Assembly: GCA_900757285.1 (NCBI GenBank)
Contig: CAAENI010000025.1
Location: forward strand, 1 to 42,699
DNA: 42,699 nt
Direction of reading: 5' to 3'
Origin: an uncultured Collinsella sp.
Lineage (GTDB): Bacteria > Actinomycetota > Coriobacteriia > Coriobacteriales > Coriobacteriaceae
The position numbers were made by a program, and so were the translations under genes. Within the stretch, counting starts at the first letter, position 1. The number at the start of each line of letters is the position of its first letter. Below are positions 8,392-17,702 of the stretch, in pieces. Below the pieces are notes generated by a model. The model did no database searches. It saw nothing but the letters and a program-made list of their open reading frames with translations, and had not been told where the DNA came from.

Positions 8392-9108
8392 CTACCCATC
8401 GGTACGTCGCGCCTCGATTGGCACGATATCTTGGTAGATAAGGCGATGCTTTTCATCGCGCCATTCATCGTCATGGTAATGGCCAAAGAACCAGGTGCGG
8501 TAGTCGAGTCGCCCATCGAGCTCGCCCAAAAAGGCCTGCAGCGAATCATCGTAGAACTCGCGATTGCGCTCCATGCACAGCTCGTCTGCCAAATCGACCG
8601 GCGCCTCGTGAGTCACAACATAGTCGACCTTCCAGCCCACACGATCGAGCGAGGCGCGACAGTATTCCACCTCGCTCTCACTCGGCATTTCCTCGGGCCA
8701 CCACGTCTTTCCCTCCCGGCGCCACTGTTTGTCATGGCTCGCGGCTCCACCCATGGCGAGCACCGTGTTCCCCGCGATGTCGAACACCTCGCCGCGCATC
8801 AGGTGCAGCACATGTGGGCGAGCCTCGTGAACGAGGCCCCCGTTCCACTCTCGGATCGGCAGCCCCGCCAGCAGATGATAGTTCTCGTGATTGCCGTCGA
8901 CAAAACACGTAGTCCAGGGCTTGGACTCAAACCAGTCGAGCCAGTATTTGTCGGTGTTTGAGCCACTCCATATAAAGCCAAAGTCGCCGGCAACGATCAC
9001 CACGTCATCGCGCGTCAGCGTACGGCCCAATGGCCAAACGCGCGACGAGAAGCGGCTCGCCCCGTACTCGGCAACACCGTGAACGTCTCCGGTAACGAAA
9101 ATGGACAT
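8392..9108 (-). CDS. Calcineurin-like metallophosphoesterase, first gene of operon
   Basis: A 238-residue paralogue of the enzyme at 6984-7709. Motifs are GDVHG at the N-terminus, VAGDFGFIW, DGNHENYH, YVVTHEAP and FGHYHDD. The shared tryptophan-rich block before the fourth motif (KTWWPEE here) and equal length indicate gene duplication, with the other type of phosphoesterase between the copies. A GGAGG site lies 9 bases before the ATG. The substrate is unknown. Confidence 0.88.
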   Translation of the reverse strand: MSIFVTGDVHGVAEYGASRFSSRVWPLGRTLTRDDVVIVAGDFGFIWSGSNTDKYWLDWFESKPWTTCFVDGNHENYHLLAGLPIREWNGGLVHEARPHVLHLMRGEVFDIAGNTVLAMGGAASHDKQWRREGKTWWPEEMPSESEVEYCRASLDRVGWKVDYVVTHEAPVDLADELCMERNREFYDDSLQAFLGELDGRLDYRTWFFGHYHDDEWRDEKHRLIYQDIVPIEARRTDG

Positions 9109-9237
9109 TAAGCGGCACCTCCGTGCTGTGCGACTCTAGACAAATCGATGGCAGAAATTGCGGATCAGCCCCGGCATCCGCACCCCTTAGGGCTTACCCC
9201 TCGTTCTTCCATCCAAACGGATCAAACACCCAAAAAA

Positions 9238-9603
9238 CTAGATCGAGCACGCTGTTGGCGGGCAGCATGTTGGGCAGGGCGTCTTGCCTCGCTTGAGTGC
9301 GGCCGCTAATGGTACGCTGGTTTTAATGGCGTTTTGAGGAAGGCTTTTGCACCCCGTAGAACGGTGGTAAATCTTGCCGTTCTTGGTAACGATTACCTTG
9401 ATTTTTGAGACATCCACACTGCGGGGCTCGATGGGCACGGCCGCCTTTTGACGAGCCGGTGCCGTTCTCCAAGGCTTGCCTCCCGAAAAACCAGAATCGC
9501 AGAACCGATTAATATAGCCGTCAAAACACCCATCGAACAGCAATCCCGTTGCCAGGACCGCTATGAATCCGCAGACGATCGCGGCCTCTCCTCTAAGTTG
9601 CAT
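9238..9603 (-). CDS. Small membrane-anchored protein with Cys-rich Ada-like C-terminus
   Basis: A 121-residue protein. Residues 5-25 form a hydrophobic signal/anchor (AIVCGFIAVLATGLLFDG). The C-terminal part carries KNGKIYHRSTGCKSLPQNAI followed by RGKTPCPTCCPP. This GxxYHxxxCxxL plus PCxxCxP pattern occurs as a small accessory domain on many secreted or membrane proteins and resembles the Ada metal-binding fold; a zinc or structural role is plausible but unproven. The ATG at 9603 has a strong AGGAGG site 6 bases upstream, favoured over the upstream start at 9651. It follows the cell-wall protein gene in the same orientation, 105 bases after its stop; a GC palindrome (GCGGCGCGCGCCGC, 9636-9649) lies between them. 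Confidence 0.7.
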   Translation of the reverse strand: MQLRGEAAIVCGFIAVLATGLLFDGCFDGYINRFCDSGFSGGKPWRTAPARQKAAVPIEPRSVDVSKIKVIVTKNGKIYHRSTGCKSLPQNAIKTSVPLAAALKRGKTPCPTCCPPTACSI

Positions 9604-9708
9604 ATATCCCTCCTTAATCGCTCTTGAAGAAAAGGGCGGCGCGCGCCGCATGGAGCCTCATCACCCCCTACGGTACGCGCCGAAAATGGTCCGCAGCCCC
9701 TTCTGTCC

Positions 9709-12700
9709 CTAACGGGTCAGCTGACGGCGCTTATCGGGCAGGAAGACACCGGCGGCCACCAGGACCGTGCCACCAATTACGAAGGTCTCGCCCAGCAGGT
9801 CGGACACATCGCCCGTGGCAGGCATCGCCGTCTGCTGCATCGCAATCTCGGTTGTTGCCACCGCATGTTTGGCCTGGTACGTCACCTGCGTAGCGGTCTG
9901 AGCCTGCTCGCCATTCCCGCGTTCGGCGGCCTCTTGGCGAGCAATCTCGGCGTTGAGCTCGGCAATAGCCTGGTCGAGCTCGGCCTTGGCGGCGGTGTAG
10001 TTAGCAAGCGCCTCCAAATAGGCCGGCGCCACGGCATCCGTCGCAGCTGCGGCGTCATCGAGTTCGGCCTTGGCGGTCGCGGCGCGCTCGGCGGCATCGT
10101 GAGCTGCGGCGATCTTGGCGTTGAGCGCCTCGTCTGCATCGTCAGCGCTGCCGTTGACGATGGCTTCGGCAAGATCAATCCTGCGCAGGCGGGCGACCGC
10201 GGCGGCAGAGGCGTAGCGGGCGGCAGCCGCATCCGTCACGGCATTGTCAGCCTCCACCACGTCGTACTCGGCATCGCTCACGGCCACCTCTGCAGCATCG
10301 AGCGCGGCATCGGCAGCGGCTTTGTCCTCAGTAGCCTGAGCAAGTGCTGCGGCGGCATTCTTAAGTTGGGCGGCACGGGCGGCAGCCGCATCAGACTTTG
10401 TCTGAGCCGTTGCCACGGCGGCACCGGCATCGCTCGCAACTTGCTGGGCCATATCGAGCTCCGCCTGAGCGTCAGCAGCATCGATATCTGCCTGATTGGC
10501 ATCGCCTTGGGCAACAGCGAGCTCAGCCTCCGCTTCGCGCTGATTGGCACGGGCGTCTTCGAGCACAGACGATGCCGCATCAAACGCACGCTGAGCAGTG
10601 ACGATATCGGCTGAGTACGCCGCCAGCTCATCCTGAGCCGCGGCAAGTGCATCCTGCTTGTCGCCAACGCCGGCACGAGCGGCGTCCAGCGCGCGCTTGG
10701 CAGCAGCCACCTTGCCCTTGGCAATGTCGAGCTCGCCAGACTTGGCGGCCACGGCGTCCTGCGCTGCCGCAACAGCGTCGTTGGCAGCGCTCAAATCGGC
10801 GCGAGCATCGCTGACGGCACGCGCGGCGGCGTCAGCTGCAGCCTGCTTTTGCGCCACGGCGGCCTGGGCTTCCGAGACCTTGGTGGCCGCGGCATCGATG
10901 TTGGCGGCAGCGCGCTCAACCTGGGCTTGCTTTGCCGCAGCGGTTTGCGATGCTGCGTCCACCTTGTTGCCGGCATCGTTGGCAACGCCCTGCGCCGCAG
11001 TAAGCTCCTTGCGCGCCGCATCCACGCCTTGCTCGGGATTTGCCAAAGAGTCGCACCACGCGTTCAACGCAACCTCATACTCAGCAACCGTCATCGGATT
11101 GACGTTGTACGGCTCGTACCATCGACCAGAATATACGAATGTCTGCGCCTGCGTGCTCCGACCGTACAGCGTCCCACGCGTGCAAACGCCCATGCCCGTC
11201 ACGGTGTAGCTGGGATCGATTACGTTGATGTAATGGCCGACCGAATCACCATGCTTCGCGGCGTAGGTATCAATCTCGGAACTATGCGCCGTATAAAAAT
11301 CGTAAGCGGCCTTTCCCGTAAGGCCCGTCGCGCCCAGCGAGGCGGCAGCAGCGTCAAAGACGGCCTTCTCCTGATCGACCCACTGCTTAAACGGATTGCT
11401 TCCGTAGTTCCACGCCACATTCTCGCCCACGTTAAACTGCTGAGCGTGCGCGACCTTCGTATCGGAGAAGTTCGCATCGGCAATGGCGGTCGCCATCATG
11501 GCATACGTCACCTTGAGCTCACCCAGGCCAACGCTCGCGCGATACTCGTTGCACGCCTTGAGCCACACGACCGCCTGCTCCATGTTGGCCAGGCTCGTCG
11601 CATCGGCCTCCTCGCCCACCTTGTTGTAGCTAGCGAGTTTGCAGTTGAGGATGATATCTGCCGCGTCGTTGGCGCCCACGCTCTTAAAGAACGCGATAGC
11701 ACCCTGGCGGTAGTTCTCCGCCGATGCATTCGCCGTTGCCTGAGCGGCATCGAGCTTGGCCTGGGCCTGAGCCACAGCCTGGTCGGCCTGCTGCTTTTGA
11801 GCCGTCGCCTGATCGAGCGCCTTGTCGGCAGCGTCTTTCTCGTCCTTTGCTGCCGAAAGCTTGGCCTGGGCATCGGCCAGCTCCGTGAGCGCGGAGGCAT
11901 GATCGGTCTTGGCCTGGTCGAGGGCGGCGTCGGCTGCTGTCTTGGCGGCAACAGCGGCACCCAGCTTGGACTGGGCTTCGGCAGCGACCTGTTGCTGATC
12001 GGCAACTGCCTGCTGTGCAGTCTGCACCTCGCCCTCGGCGGCACTCACCTCTTGCTCGGCAGCAGCAAGCTCATCCTCGCGCTGCGACTGCGTGGCCTTG
12101 GCGGCCGCCAGCGCCTCGGACGCAGCGTTTACCTTTGCCTTAGCGTCCTCGTACTCCGGGCCCGCAGCGCCCTGCTCGGCTCGATCCAGATCGGCCTTGG
12201 CCGCGTCATAGCTCGCCTGTGCGGCGTCCACGTCCGCATCTGCCGCGGTCTTTGCCTGCTGAGCTGCCGAAAGCTTGACCTGCGCATCCTGCTGCTTGGC
12301 AGCGGCGTCATCGGCGGCAGCCTGAGCATCCGAGAGCCTGGTCTGCGCATCTTCGGCCTGTTGCTTTGCCTGCTCCAAATCGATCGCCGCCTGCTCTGCG
12401 GCAGCCTGGGCGGCGGCTACGGCCTCGGGCGTGGCATCGGATGCAGCGGCCTGTGCGGCCTCGAGCGCAGACTGGGCATCGCTTGCCGCCTTCCGGGCGG
12501 CAGTCAGGGCTTCGTCCTTGTCCGTCAGGTTCTTCTTGGCGGCATCGAGCGCAGCCTGAGCGTCCTCAAGCGTCTTGACATCCAAATCGGCCTTGTCTTG
12601 CGCAGCGCCCAGCTGCTTTTCCAGCTCGGCCGAGGCAGCAGAGGCCGCGCTATCGCTCGCACCGCGGGCCGCGTCATAGGCGCCCTGCGCCTGCTGCTGG

Positions 12701-13053
12701 TTGACGGCGGCGGCATCGTAGGGAGCGGCAGCCGCTTCCAGATCGGCCTTGGCGGTAGCAGCTTTAGCGCGCGCCGCATCAACTGCAGCCTGCAGGTCGG
12801 CGACCTTTTGCGCCGCAGACACGGCGCCCACGCCAGCACCGGCGGCCGCAGCGCTCGTCAGCGGCGACATCACCGCAGCCGTTGCGCCCGCGGCGCCAAT
12901 GCCATCCGCACCCTGCGCCGCCGCGGCCAGAGGTGACAGCAGCGAGCCGCCCGTCATGGCAATCGTCGCCGCAGCAACCGTCGCCACGCGCCCAGCCGCC
13001 CTGGCCTTACCCAAGGCCTTGCCGTTCATGTCCTTGTTCATGTTCTTGCTCAT
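9709..13053 (-). CDS. Large Ala-rich coiled-coil surface protein with central CAP-like domain and MPATG sorting signal
   Basis: A 1114-residue secreted protein. A signal peptide (RVATVAAATIAMTGG) is followed by a long Ala/Asp/Gln-rich heptad region (about 55-445). A central region of about 220 residues has CAP/SCP features (ACNEYRASVGLGELKVTYAM, NVGENVAWNY, DSVGHYINVIDPSYTVTGMG). A second coiled coil (about 690-1045) follows. The C-terminus has MPATG at 1077-1081, a hydrophobic helix (FVIGGTVLVAAGVFL) and a KRR tail: a sortase signal with Met in place of Leu. It is probably displayed on the cell wall, with the CAP domain between two rods. CAP domains bind sterols or lipids or act as proteases, so the ligand is unknown. 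A GGAAGGAA site precedes the ATG. The 695-codon ORF on the other strand is a shadow of the repetitive composition. Confidence 0.88.
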   Translation of the reverse strand: MSKNMNKDMNGKALGKARAAGRVATVAAATIAMTGGSLLSPLAAAAQGADGIGAAGATAAVMSPLTSAAAAGAGVGAVSAAQKVADLQAAVDAARAKAATAKADLEAAAAPYDAAAVNQQQAQGAYDAARGASDSAASAASAELEKQLGAAQDKADLDVKTLEDAQAALDAAKKNLTDKDEALTAARKAASDAQSALEAAQAAASDATPEAVAAAQAAAEQAAIDLEQAKQQAEDAQTRLSDAQAAADDAAAKQQDAQVKLSAAQQAKTAADADVDAAQASYDAAKADLDRAEQGAAGPEYEDAKAKVNAASEALAAAKATQSQREDELAAAEQEVSAAEGEVQTAQQAVADQQQVAAEAQSKLGAAVAAKTAADAALDQAKTDHASALTELADAQAKLSAAKDEKDAADKALDQATAQKQQADQAVAQAQAKLDAAQATANASAENYRQGAIAFFKSVGANDAADIILNCKLASYNKVGEEADATSLANMEQAVVWLKACNEYRASVGLGELKVTYAMMATAIADANFSDTKVAHAQQFNVGENVAWNYGSNPFKQWVDQEKAVFDAAAASLGATGLTGKAAYDFYTAHSSEIDTYAAKHGDSVGHYINVIDPSYTVTGMGVCTRGTLYGRSTQAQTFVYSGRWYEPYNVNPMTVAEYEVALNAWCDSLANPEQGVDAARKELTAAQGVANDAGNKVDAASQTAAAKQAQVERAAANIDAAATKVSEAQAAVAQKQAAADAAARAVSDARADLSAANDAVAAAQDAVAAKSGELDIAKGKVAAAKRALDAARAGVGDKQDALAAAQDELAAYSADIVTAQRAFDAASSVLEDARANQREAEAELAVAQGDANQADIDAADAQAELDMAQQVASDAGAAVATAQTKSDAAAARAAQLKNAAAALAQATEDKAAADAALDAAEVAVSDAEYDVVEADNAVTDAAAARYASAAAVARLRRIDLAEAIVNGSADDADEALNAKIAAAHDAAERAATAKAELDDAAAATDAVAPAYLEALANYTAAKAELDQAIAELNAEIARQEAAERGNGEQAQTATQVTYQAKHAVATTEIAMQQTAMPATGDVSDLLGETFVIGGTVLVAAGVFLPDKRRQLTR

Positions 13054-13139
13054 TGCCGATTCCTTCCCACGGTGAGCCGTTGTTTGACACAGATAGTCGA
13101 TCTAACTTGCCCCGCTAAAAAGAGGTGATAACGGGGTAA

Positions 13140-13370
13140 TTAAATTGAGCGATTTGAATCGCGACGAACCTGGTATTCGCAAAAGCCAAACTCAAAGTTC
13201 CGCTCGCGCTCAATCTCATCCAAATACTCAAGCTCTTCGCCACTTGGCTTCTCTTCGTCCAGAGATACAAGCCAGTTCTCTGTGCGAGAACCGTCAGTAC
13301 GGCCAAAAATGGTCTCGAGATCAATGCAATCGCTATTAACGTTGTTAAAGGAGAAACTGCTGGTGCTCAT
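13140..13370 (-). CDS. Small acidic hypothetical protein
   Basis: A 76-residue acidic protein (MSTSSFSFNNVNSDCIDLE, then EEKPSGEELEYLDEIERER and FEFGFCEYQVRRD). I do not recognise it. An in-frame start at 13430 would add 20 residues; the internal ATG at 13370 has only a weak GGGA upstream. Composition is less GC-rich than its neighbours. It lies between the Argonaute-like gene and the surface-protein gene, same strand, and may be a separate transcription unit. No membrane segment or known motif is present. Confidence 0.4.
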   Translation of the reverse strand: MSTSSFSFNNVNSDCIDLETIFGRTDGSRTENWLVSLDEEKPSGEELEYLDEIERERNFEFGFCEYQVRRDSNRSI

Positions 13371-13519
13371 GCTCAAGTCCCGTCTACATAAACTCAAATT
13401 GCTGTGCTTGGTCTCTATAAGAGACCCCATCTCATACGCTATGACTGCAGTATATGCGCTCCGTTTGTATGTTGCAAGAACAATTTTAGTTTTCTAGCAC
13501 ATATAACTAATCTGTTTCC

Positions 13520-15415
13520 TCACGAACAAATGCCAGACTCCCCCGCCGCACCCTCACGCGCCGCATATTCGTTGAGATACTTCACCGGAATCGGCCACCT
13601 GGAGGGAGCCCCATGGCGCGAAAGCCCCACGTTGACCAGCCGAACCAGCAACTCGGGCAGATCGTCGCCCTCGAGTACCTCAATCGAGCGCACATGAATC
13701 GCCGTCGCCAGGTCCTCCTTGGTGCCGTTGTTGACGCCCACAAAGTAGCAGGTCATCCCTGCACGTTCGAACGTTCCAATGCCGTAATAGGGCGAGTTGT
13801 AGCTTTCGAAAAACTCCTTCTTACGGCCCGCCTTACCCGTAAGCTGGTAATCGCGCACCAAGGTCGCAAAGTTATTAGAGAAGGTCGTCAAGCCCGTATC
13901 CCGCACGCGCGCGAGCATAGACCGTCCACCCGCCCGCACGTCAAAGATGTAGGCATCCTTGTCGAGTTTGCCGTCCGACGTCAGCAGTTCAAGCTCCATC
14001 TCGTCCACAGGACCGTCCTCGATGGGATGCGAGGTGTAGTCCATGGTCCCGTCGACACCAATCGTTAGCGTTGCGAGGCGTTCATCCAGCTCAACCTTAT
14101 CCTTCTCCTTGCGCGGGACATTGACCACGCCACAGACCGTCACCGACCCAACGCCAAAAGAGCCAAGGTCAAACGCCTTCACCCGGCCGTCGGCAACATC
14201 CTGCTTAACCAACAGCTCTTTGAGCATGGAGCCCAGGATTCCCTCCTGTGCGCCGCACACCTTTGCATTCGACGCCGCCTTAAACAGCGGCTCGCACACG
14301 TCCGGCGTCACATGCTGCTCAACCACGCCAGCGTGCAGGGCATAGCCATCGTTCTCGGCGACCTCGTTGGGCACCATGACGATATTCCACGCCAGCGGAT
14401 CCACATCCTTCCCGCCATACGACGCGCACACGCCCCACGAGGAATCGTTGAGTCGATCGACCAACTGGCGCGCCACCCCAGCAAGCCCTTTGTGCGCAAA
14501 CGACACCACAACCCGCTGTCCCACCGCGCGCTCCGCAACCACACGGGCGTATCGCTCGCTTTTCAAAACCTCGTAGAAGCTCTTGCGCGGATACTCCCTG
14601 AGCGACACCCGGGCAAAGTCGCCGTACCGGCGCTCGAGGATCTGCAGCTCTCGGTACAAGATCCCCTTCTTGGTATAGGCGACCTTTTCCGCCTGGGCCG
14701 AAAACGTAAGATCACGGCGCTTGGACGGCTTATCGCCCTTGGCGCGGCGCAAGATGTACTCGTCACGTTGCCCGTGAGCCAGCACCACCGAGGCCACGGG
14801 CGACAGCCTGTAACCCACCTGGCTGTTGATCTTCTCGAGTTCTTTCTGGTCGCCTGCCGCACGACTGATGAGCACCCGTCGCTTGGTAAACGTTCGAATC
14901 TTTAGTTCGAAGGTGCAATCCTCGTTGATAACGGTCTCGACCGTCTCGATCTTGGCAGGACCTGTTCCAGCCTCCTCGACGGCATCGCGGCGAGCGCCCT
15001 TGGCGCTGATGACATACAAGTGCCCCGTGTCGTTGGGAATCTCGTCTTCAATCCCCTCAAACTGCGAGCACGAGTTAAACAGCAGGCGCAACGCAACGTA
15101 ATCATCCAGCTCCTCCCAATGAGTTTTAATCGGGACCATTTGCTCATGGTCGAGCGAAGCGTTAAGGTCACCCGTCTGCGCACCCGCCTTAACCATCAGA
15201 AAGACTCGGTTGTCCTCGAGCTGCGTGAGCGCGACGACCTTGCCCGTCTGGCACACATCGGCCATAAAGTTTGCCACGGCATGCTTGCCCGCATCGCCGA
15301 CGTTGCACCAAAAGACCGAGCAACGCTCCTCGGCAGCCGCCGCATCGAGCTGCAACACGAGCTCGGACACGGCGATGTCTCCCAGACCGCACGGCTGGCT
15401 ATGCTTCGATTGCAC
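13520..15415 (-). CDS. Argonaute/PIWI-like protein, DdmE-like (putative)
   Basis: A 631-residue protein, last gene of the operon. The N-terminal part has a strand-rich region (VINEDCTFELKIRTFTKRR). The middle resembles a MID domain: it ends YALHAGVVEQHVTPDVCEPL then GILGSMLKELLVKQD. The C-terminus resembles a PIWI fold, ending RLVNVGLSRHGAPSRWPIPV, KYLNEYA, like the closing 'LT... P.P..YA' signature of Argonautes. I cannot trace a DEDX catalytic tetrad, so it is probably a guide-binding, non-cleaving protein. Size and its place directly after a helicase-nuclease fit DdmE of the DdmDE plasmid-elimination system (about 690 residues); the related alternative is the PIWI-RE family, which also pairs with DinG-type helicases. 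The GTG at 15415 has GGAGG 9 bases upstream; TTG at 15421 is possible. Its start overlaps the preceding gene. No terminator was seen after it. Confidence 0.55.
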   Translation of the reverse strand: MQSKHSQPCGLGDIAVSELVLQLDAAAAEERCSVFWCNVGDAGKHAVANFMADVCQTGKVVALTQLEDNRVFLMVKAGAQTGDLNASLDHEQMVPIKTHWEELDDYVALRLLFNSCSQFEGIEDEIPNDTGHLYVISAKGARRDAVEEAGTGPAKIETVETVINEDCTFELKIRTFTKRRVLISRAAGDQKELEKINSQVGYRLSPVASVVLAHGQRDEYILRRAKGDKPSKRRDLTFSAQAEKVAYTKKGILYRELQILERRYGDFARVSLREYPRKSFYEVLKSERYARVVAERAVGQRVVVSFAHKGLAGVARQLVDRLNDSSWGVCASYGGKDVDPLAWNIVMVPNEVAENDGYALHAGVVEQHVTPDVCEPLFKAASNAKVCGAQEGILGSMLKELLVKQDVADGRVKAFDLGSFGVGSVTVCGVVNVPRKEKDKVELDERLATLTIGVDGTMDYTSHPIEDGPVDEMELELLTSDGKLDKDAYIFDVRAGGRSMLARVRDTGLTTFSNNFATLVRDYQLTGKAGRKKEFFESYNSPYYGIGTFERAGMTCYFVGVNNGTKEDLATAIHVRSIEVLEGDDLPELLVRLVNVGLSRHGAPSRWPIPVKYLNEYAAREGAAGESGICS

Positions 15416-17702
15416 GGCCAATCGCCTCCATCATCTCCAGGTTGATTGCCCCATCAGCTGCCATATAGGGGAAGGAGAACACCATCCCCTCGTCGTCGAT
15501 CGGCTTTTGGCGGAGCCCCAGCGCCGCTTCATCGGCCAACACATTTACGATCAACAGGCGCTTCGCCCCAACTTTTTGAGCCTTGGCCTTAAAGCGCTCG
15601 GCGTCCGTGGTCTCGCCGCCATTGCGCCTGTAGGCCTCATAGGCGCCGATACGGTAGTGCTTAAAGTCGATCCACACCCCGGTCTTGTTGCCGGTGGCAT
15701 CGAGCACCTCAAAATCGCCGCCTGTCTCGGCATGGGCAGCATCACCACGAGTCAGCGAATAACGCCCGTCGTAATACACCTCGAAGATGGCCCTACCGGC
15801 AGACTCTCCCAGCTCTCCCAGGTATACCGCCTGGAACATGTAGGGCGTCATGTGCACCGTCGCCGCCGGTTGCAGCGTCGCAGGCACCCCGTCACGCGAC
15901 CAGCGCTCGCGCACCTCGCGAACCGAGAGCAGCTCGGGCACGCGGGCCGCCGCCTGGCTTACCTGGCGAACCTTCGCACCCTTAAAGCCCTCGTTATAGT
16001 GGCAGCACTCCTCCAGACGGGCTGCAATTTGCTCGACAGGCTCACCGTCATAGCTGGGAAACTCGAAATGCGGTACCTTACACGCTCCGCCCTCCGCATA
16101 CGCATAGCCACTCGCAGCGTACGGCATGCGCAACGCAGTGCTTCGACGCGCCGGATAGCTCGCGAGATCCTCCCACGGCAGGCAAAAATGATGCAGATAG
16201 AAGTCGCGCTCATCGTCAAAGGCAGCGAGATCCTCCTCGCGCGCATCGAGCGAGGTGACTTTCCACGCCAACTTCTCATGCTTTTGCCGGGCAAGATTGT
16301 TCCTAAAGGCAGCAAGGTTCTGCTGTTTGCTAGCAGCGTGCTGTTTCTTGTCCGCCATGTGATTGTTGACAGCCGCACAGGCGCCAACCACCTGCTCCAG
16401 CTCGTAACCCATCGGCAAATCGTGCAAGAACGAAAAGTCACAGTCGCCGACGATTTCGCGATCGAGCATCACCTGCACGTGCGGCATCTTTACGCTCGTA
16501 CGCATCAAGCGACCCACGGCCTGCGCCACGATGCGGGCGCCTTCGACCTGATACGAGAGAGTGTCACGCACCGGCAGTTTTCCACCGACGCCCGCCAGTA
16601 CCGTGCGCACGCGATGGCGCTTCTGGATAAACGGAATCTCGCCGCGCGCCACGAGCTCCTCCTGTTCGACCACGCCAAGCAGTGCCTGCTTGTCGAACTT
16701 CTTTGAGCTCATATCGACTCCCCAGGTCAAACGGCTCGTAGGCGACTCCACGTACAAAAAATCGAGGTCCATCTTGGGATGTCGCTCGGCGTTATCGAAG
16801 CCGCAGTCCACCTGGCGCACCGCGTCGCGCAGGCTCTCCGGCACCTCGTATTTAAGATTCTTGGAAAAACCACCAGCGGCAAGGTTGATAAACATCAGGG
16901 TCGGCTCGCCATTCTTCAGACGTTCCTGAGCGGCGCGCCAGCCCTCCTCCCAGCCGGAAGCGTTAAAGCACGGCACCATATCCTTGGCCCCCTCGAGCGA
17001 CTTCTCGTACGAGGCCTCGGGATGTTTAACGTTCCTAATCACCAGTTCGGCAACGATTTCTCGGGCAAGATCCAGCGCCAAGCTATTAAAGTCGCCATGG
17101 TTTCCCATGTGGCGCGTCGTAAAGATAGCTCCCGCCTGCTGCTCACTGTGTGCCACGCCACGCGCCCAAGCGCTTACGGCAACGAGCGTCTTGCTCAAAC
17201 GCTTGAGTTCAAACTCGGTGTTTTCAGCATCGCTCGTGGTCACCCTGTCGGCAATCTTTCGGCGCAGGCACACCGCAAGTCCTTCGCTCACGCCGATCTG
17301 GTCAAAGAATTCCATCGCACGCTCGTACACCTCGTCGGGCGACACGATACCGCCGCCATAGGCGCCGCCGGCCACGGCCGCCATGCCGGCAAGCTTCTTG
17401 GACTCGTCGACCCAAACGACGTCGACGTCATACACCGTTGCCGCCTGCTTGTTGAATAGCTTGGTCTGTCGCACGATCTCCTGGTTGAGCTCGCCAATCC
17501 AAGCATCTTTACGAACCACGCCGTGCACTTCGTCCAGATAATCCAGATCAAAGTTCTTAATGGTCGGCGCGTTCCAGGTGGCGCTCATGCACACGCAGGG
17601 AGCCTTGGCGGCAATGGAGGCCAGATACGCCTCGGGCATGCGCTCAATGCCGTGGTTGGTGAGGTACGTGGTAAACATATGGTCGATGGTGGTTTCCATC
17701 AC
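15399..17702 (-). CDS. SF2 (DinG-like) helicase C-terminal half with PD-(D/E)XK-like nuclease domain (DdmD-like, second half)
   Basis: A 767-residue protein that begins where a helicase core would continue. Motif III is CMSATWN (residues 38-44) and motif VI is AQAVGRLMRT (393-402), followed by VQVMLDREI, as in DinG/XPD-type helicases (QxxGRxxR then LDxR). It has no Walker A or B; those are in the upstream gene. The C-terminus has GGDFEV (D663) and WIDFKHY (D679, K681) about 16 residues apart, then LLIVNVLADE: a readable PD-(D/E)XK nuclease core with Asp in the E position. Helicase plus C-terminal nuclease is the DdmD layout, here split between genes. The start is GTG 17702 or ATG 17699, so it overlaps the upstream stop by 4 or 1 bases, pointing to coupled translation. 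Confidence 0.7.
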   Translation of the reverse strand: MMETTIDHMFTTYLTNHGIERMPEAYLASIAAKAPCVCMSATWNAPTIKNFDLDYLDEVHGVVRKDAWIGELNQEIVRQTKLFNKQAATVYDVDVVWVDESKKLAGMAAVAGGAYGGGIVSPDEVYERAMEFFDQIGVSEGLAVCLRRKIADRVTTSDAENTEFELKRLSKTLVAVSAWARGVAHSEQQAGAIFTTRHMGNHGDFNSLALDLAREIVAELVIRNVKHPEASYEKSLEGAKDMVPCFNASGWEEGWRAAQERLKNGEPTLMFINLAAGGFSKNLKYEVPESLRDAVRQVDCGFDNAERHPKMDLDFLYVESPTSRLTWGVDMSSKKFDKQALLGVVEQEELVARGEIPFIQKRHRVRTVLAGVGGKLPVRDTLSYQVEGARIVAQAVGRLMRTSVKMPHVQVMLDREIVGDCDFSFLHDLPMGYELEQVVGACAAVNNHMADKKQHAASKQQNLAAFRNNLARQKHEKLAWKVTSLDAREEDLAAFDDERDFYLHHFCLPWEDLASYPARRSTALRMPYAASGYAYAEGGACKVPHFEFPSYDGEPVEQIAARLEECCHYNEGFKGAKVRQVSQAAARVPELLSVREVRERWSRDGVPATLQPAATVHMTPYMFQAVYLGELGESAGRAIFEVYYDGRYSLTRGDAAHAETGGDFEVLDATGNKTGVWIDFKHYRIGAYEAYRRNGGETTDAERFKAKAQKVGAKRLLIVNVLADEAALGLRQKPIDDEGMVFSFPYMAADGAINLEMMEAIGRAIEA

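Noticed and set aside
10849..12936. 695-codon ORF opposite the coiled-coil surface protein
   Set aside because: Its Leu/Gly/Arg-rich repeats mirror the Ala/Gln/Asp codons of the true gene; no start signal or domain.
13520..15415. Catalytically active Argonaute nuclease
   Set aside because: I could not trace a DEDX tetrad; nuclease activity is better assigned to the PD-(D/E)XK-like domain of the preceding gene.
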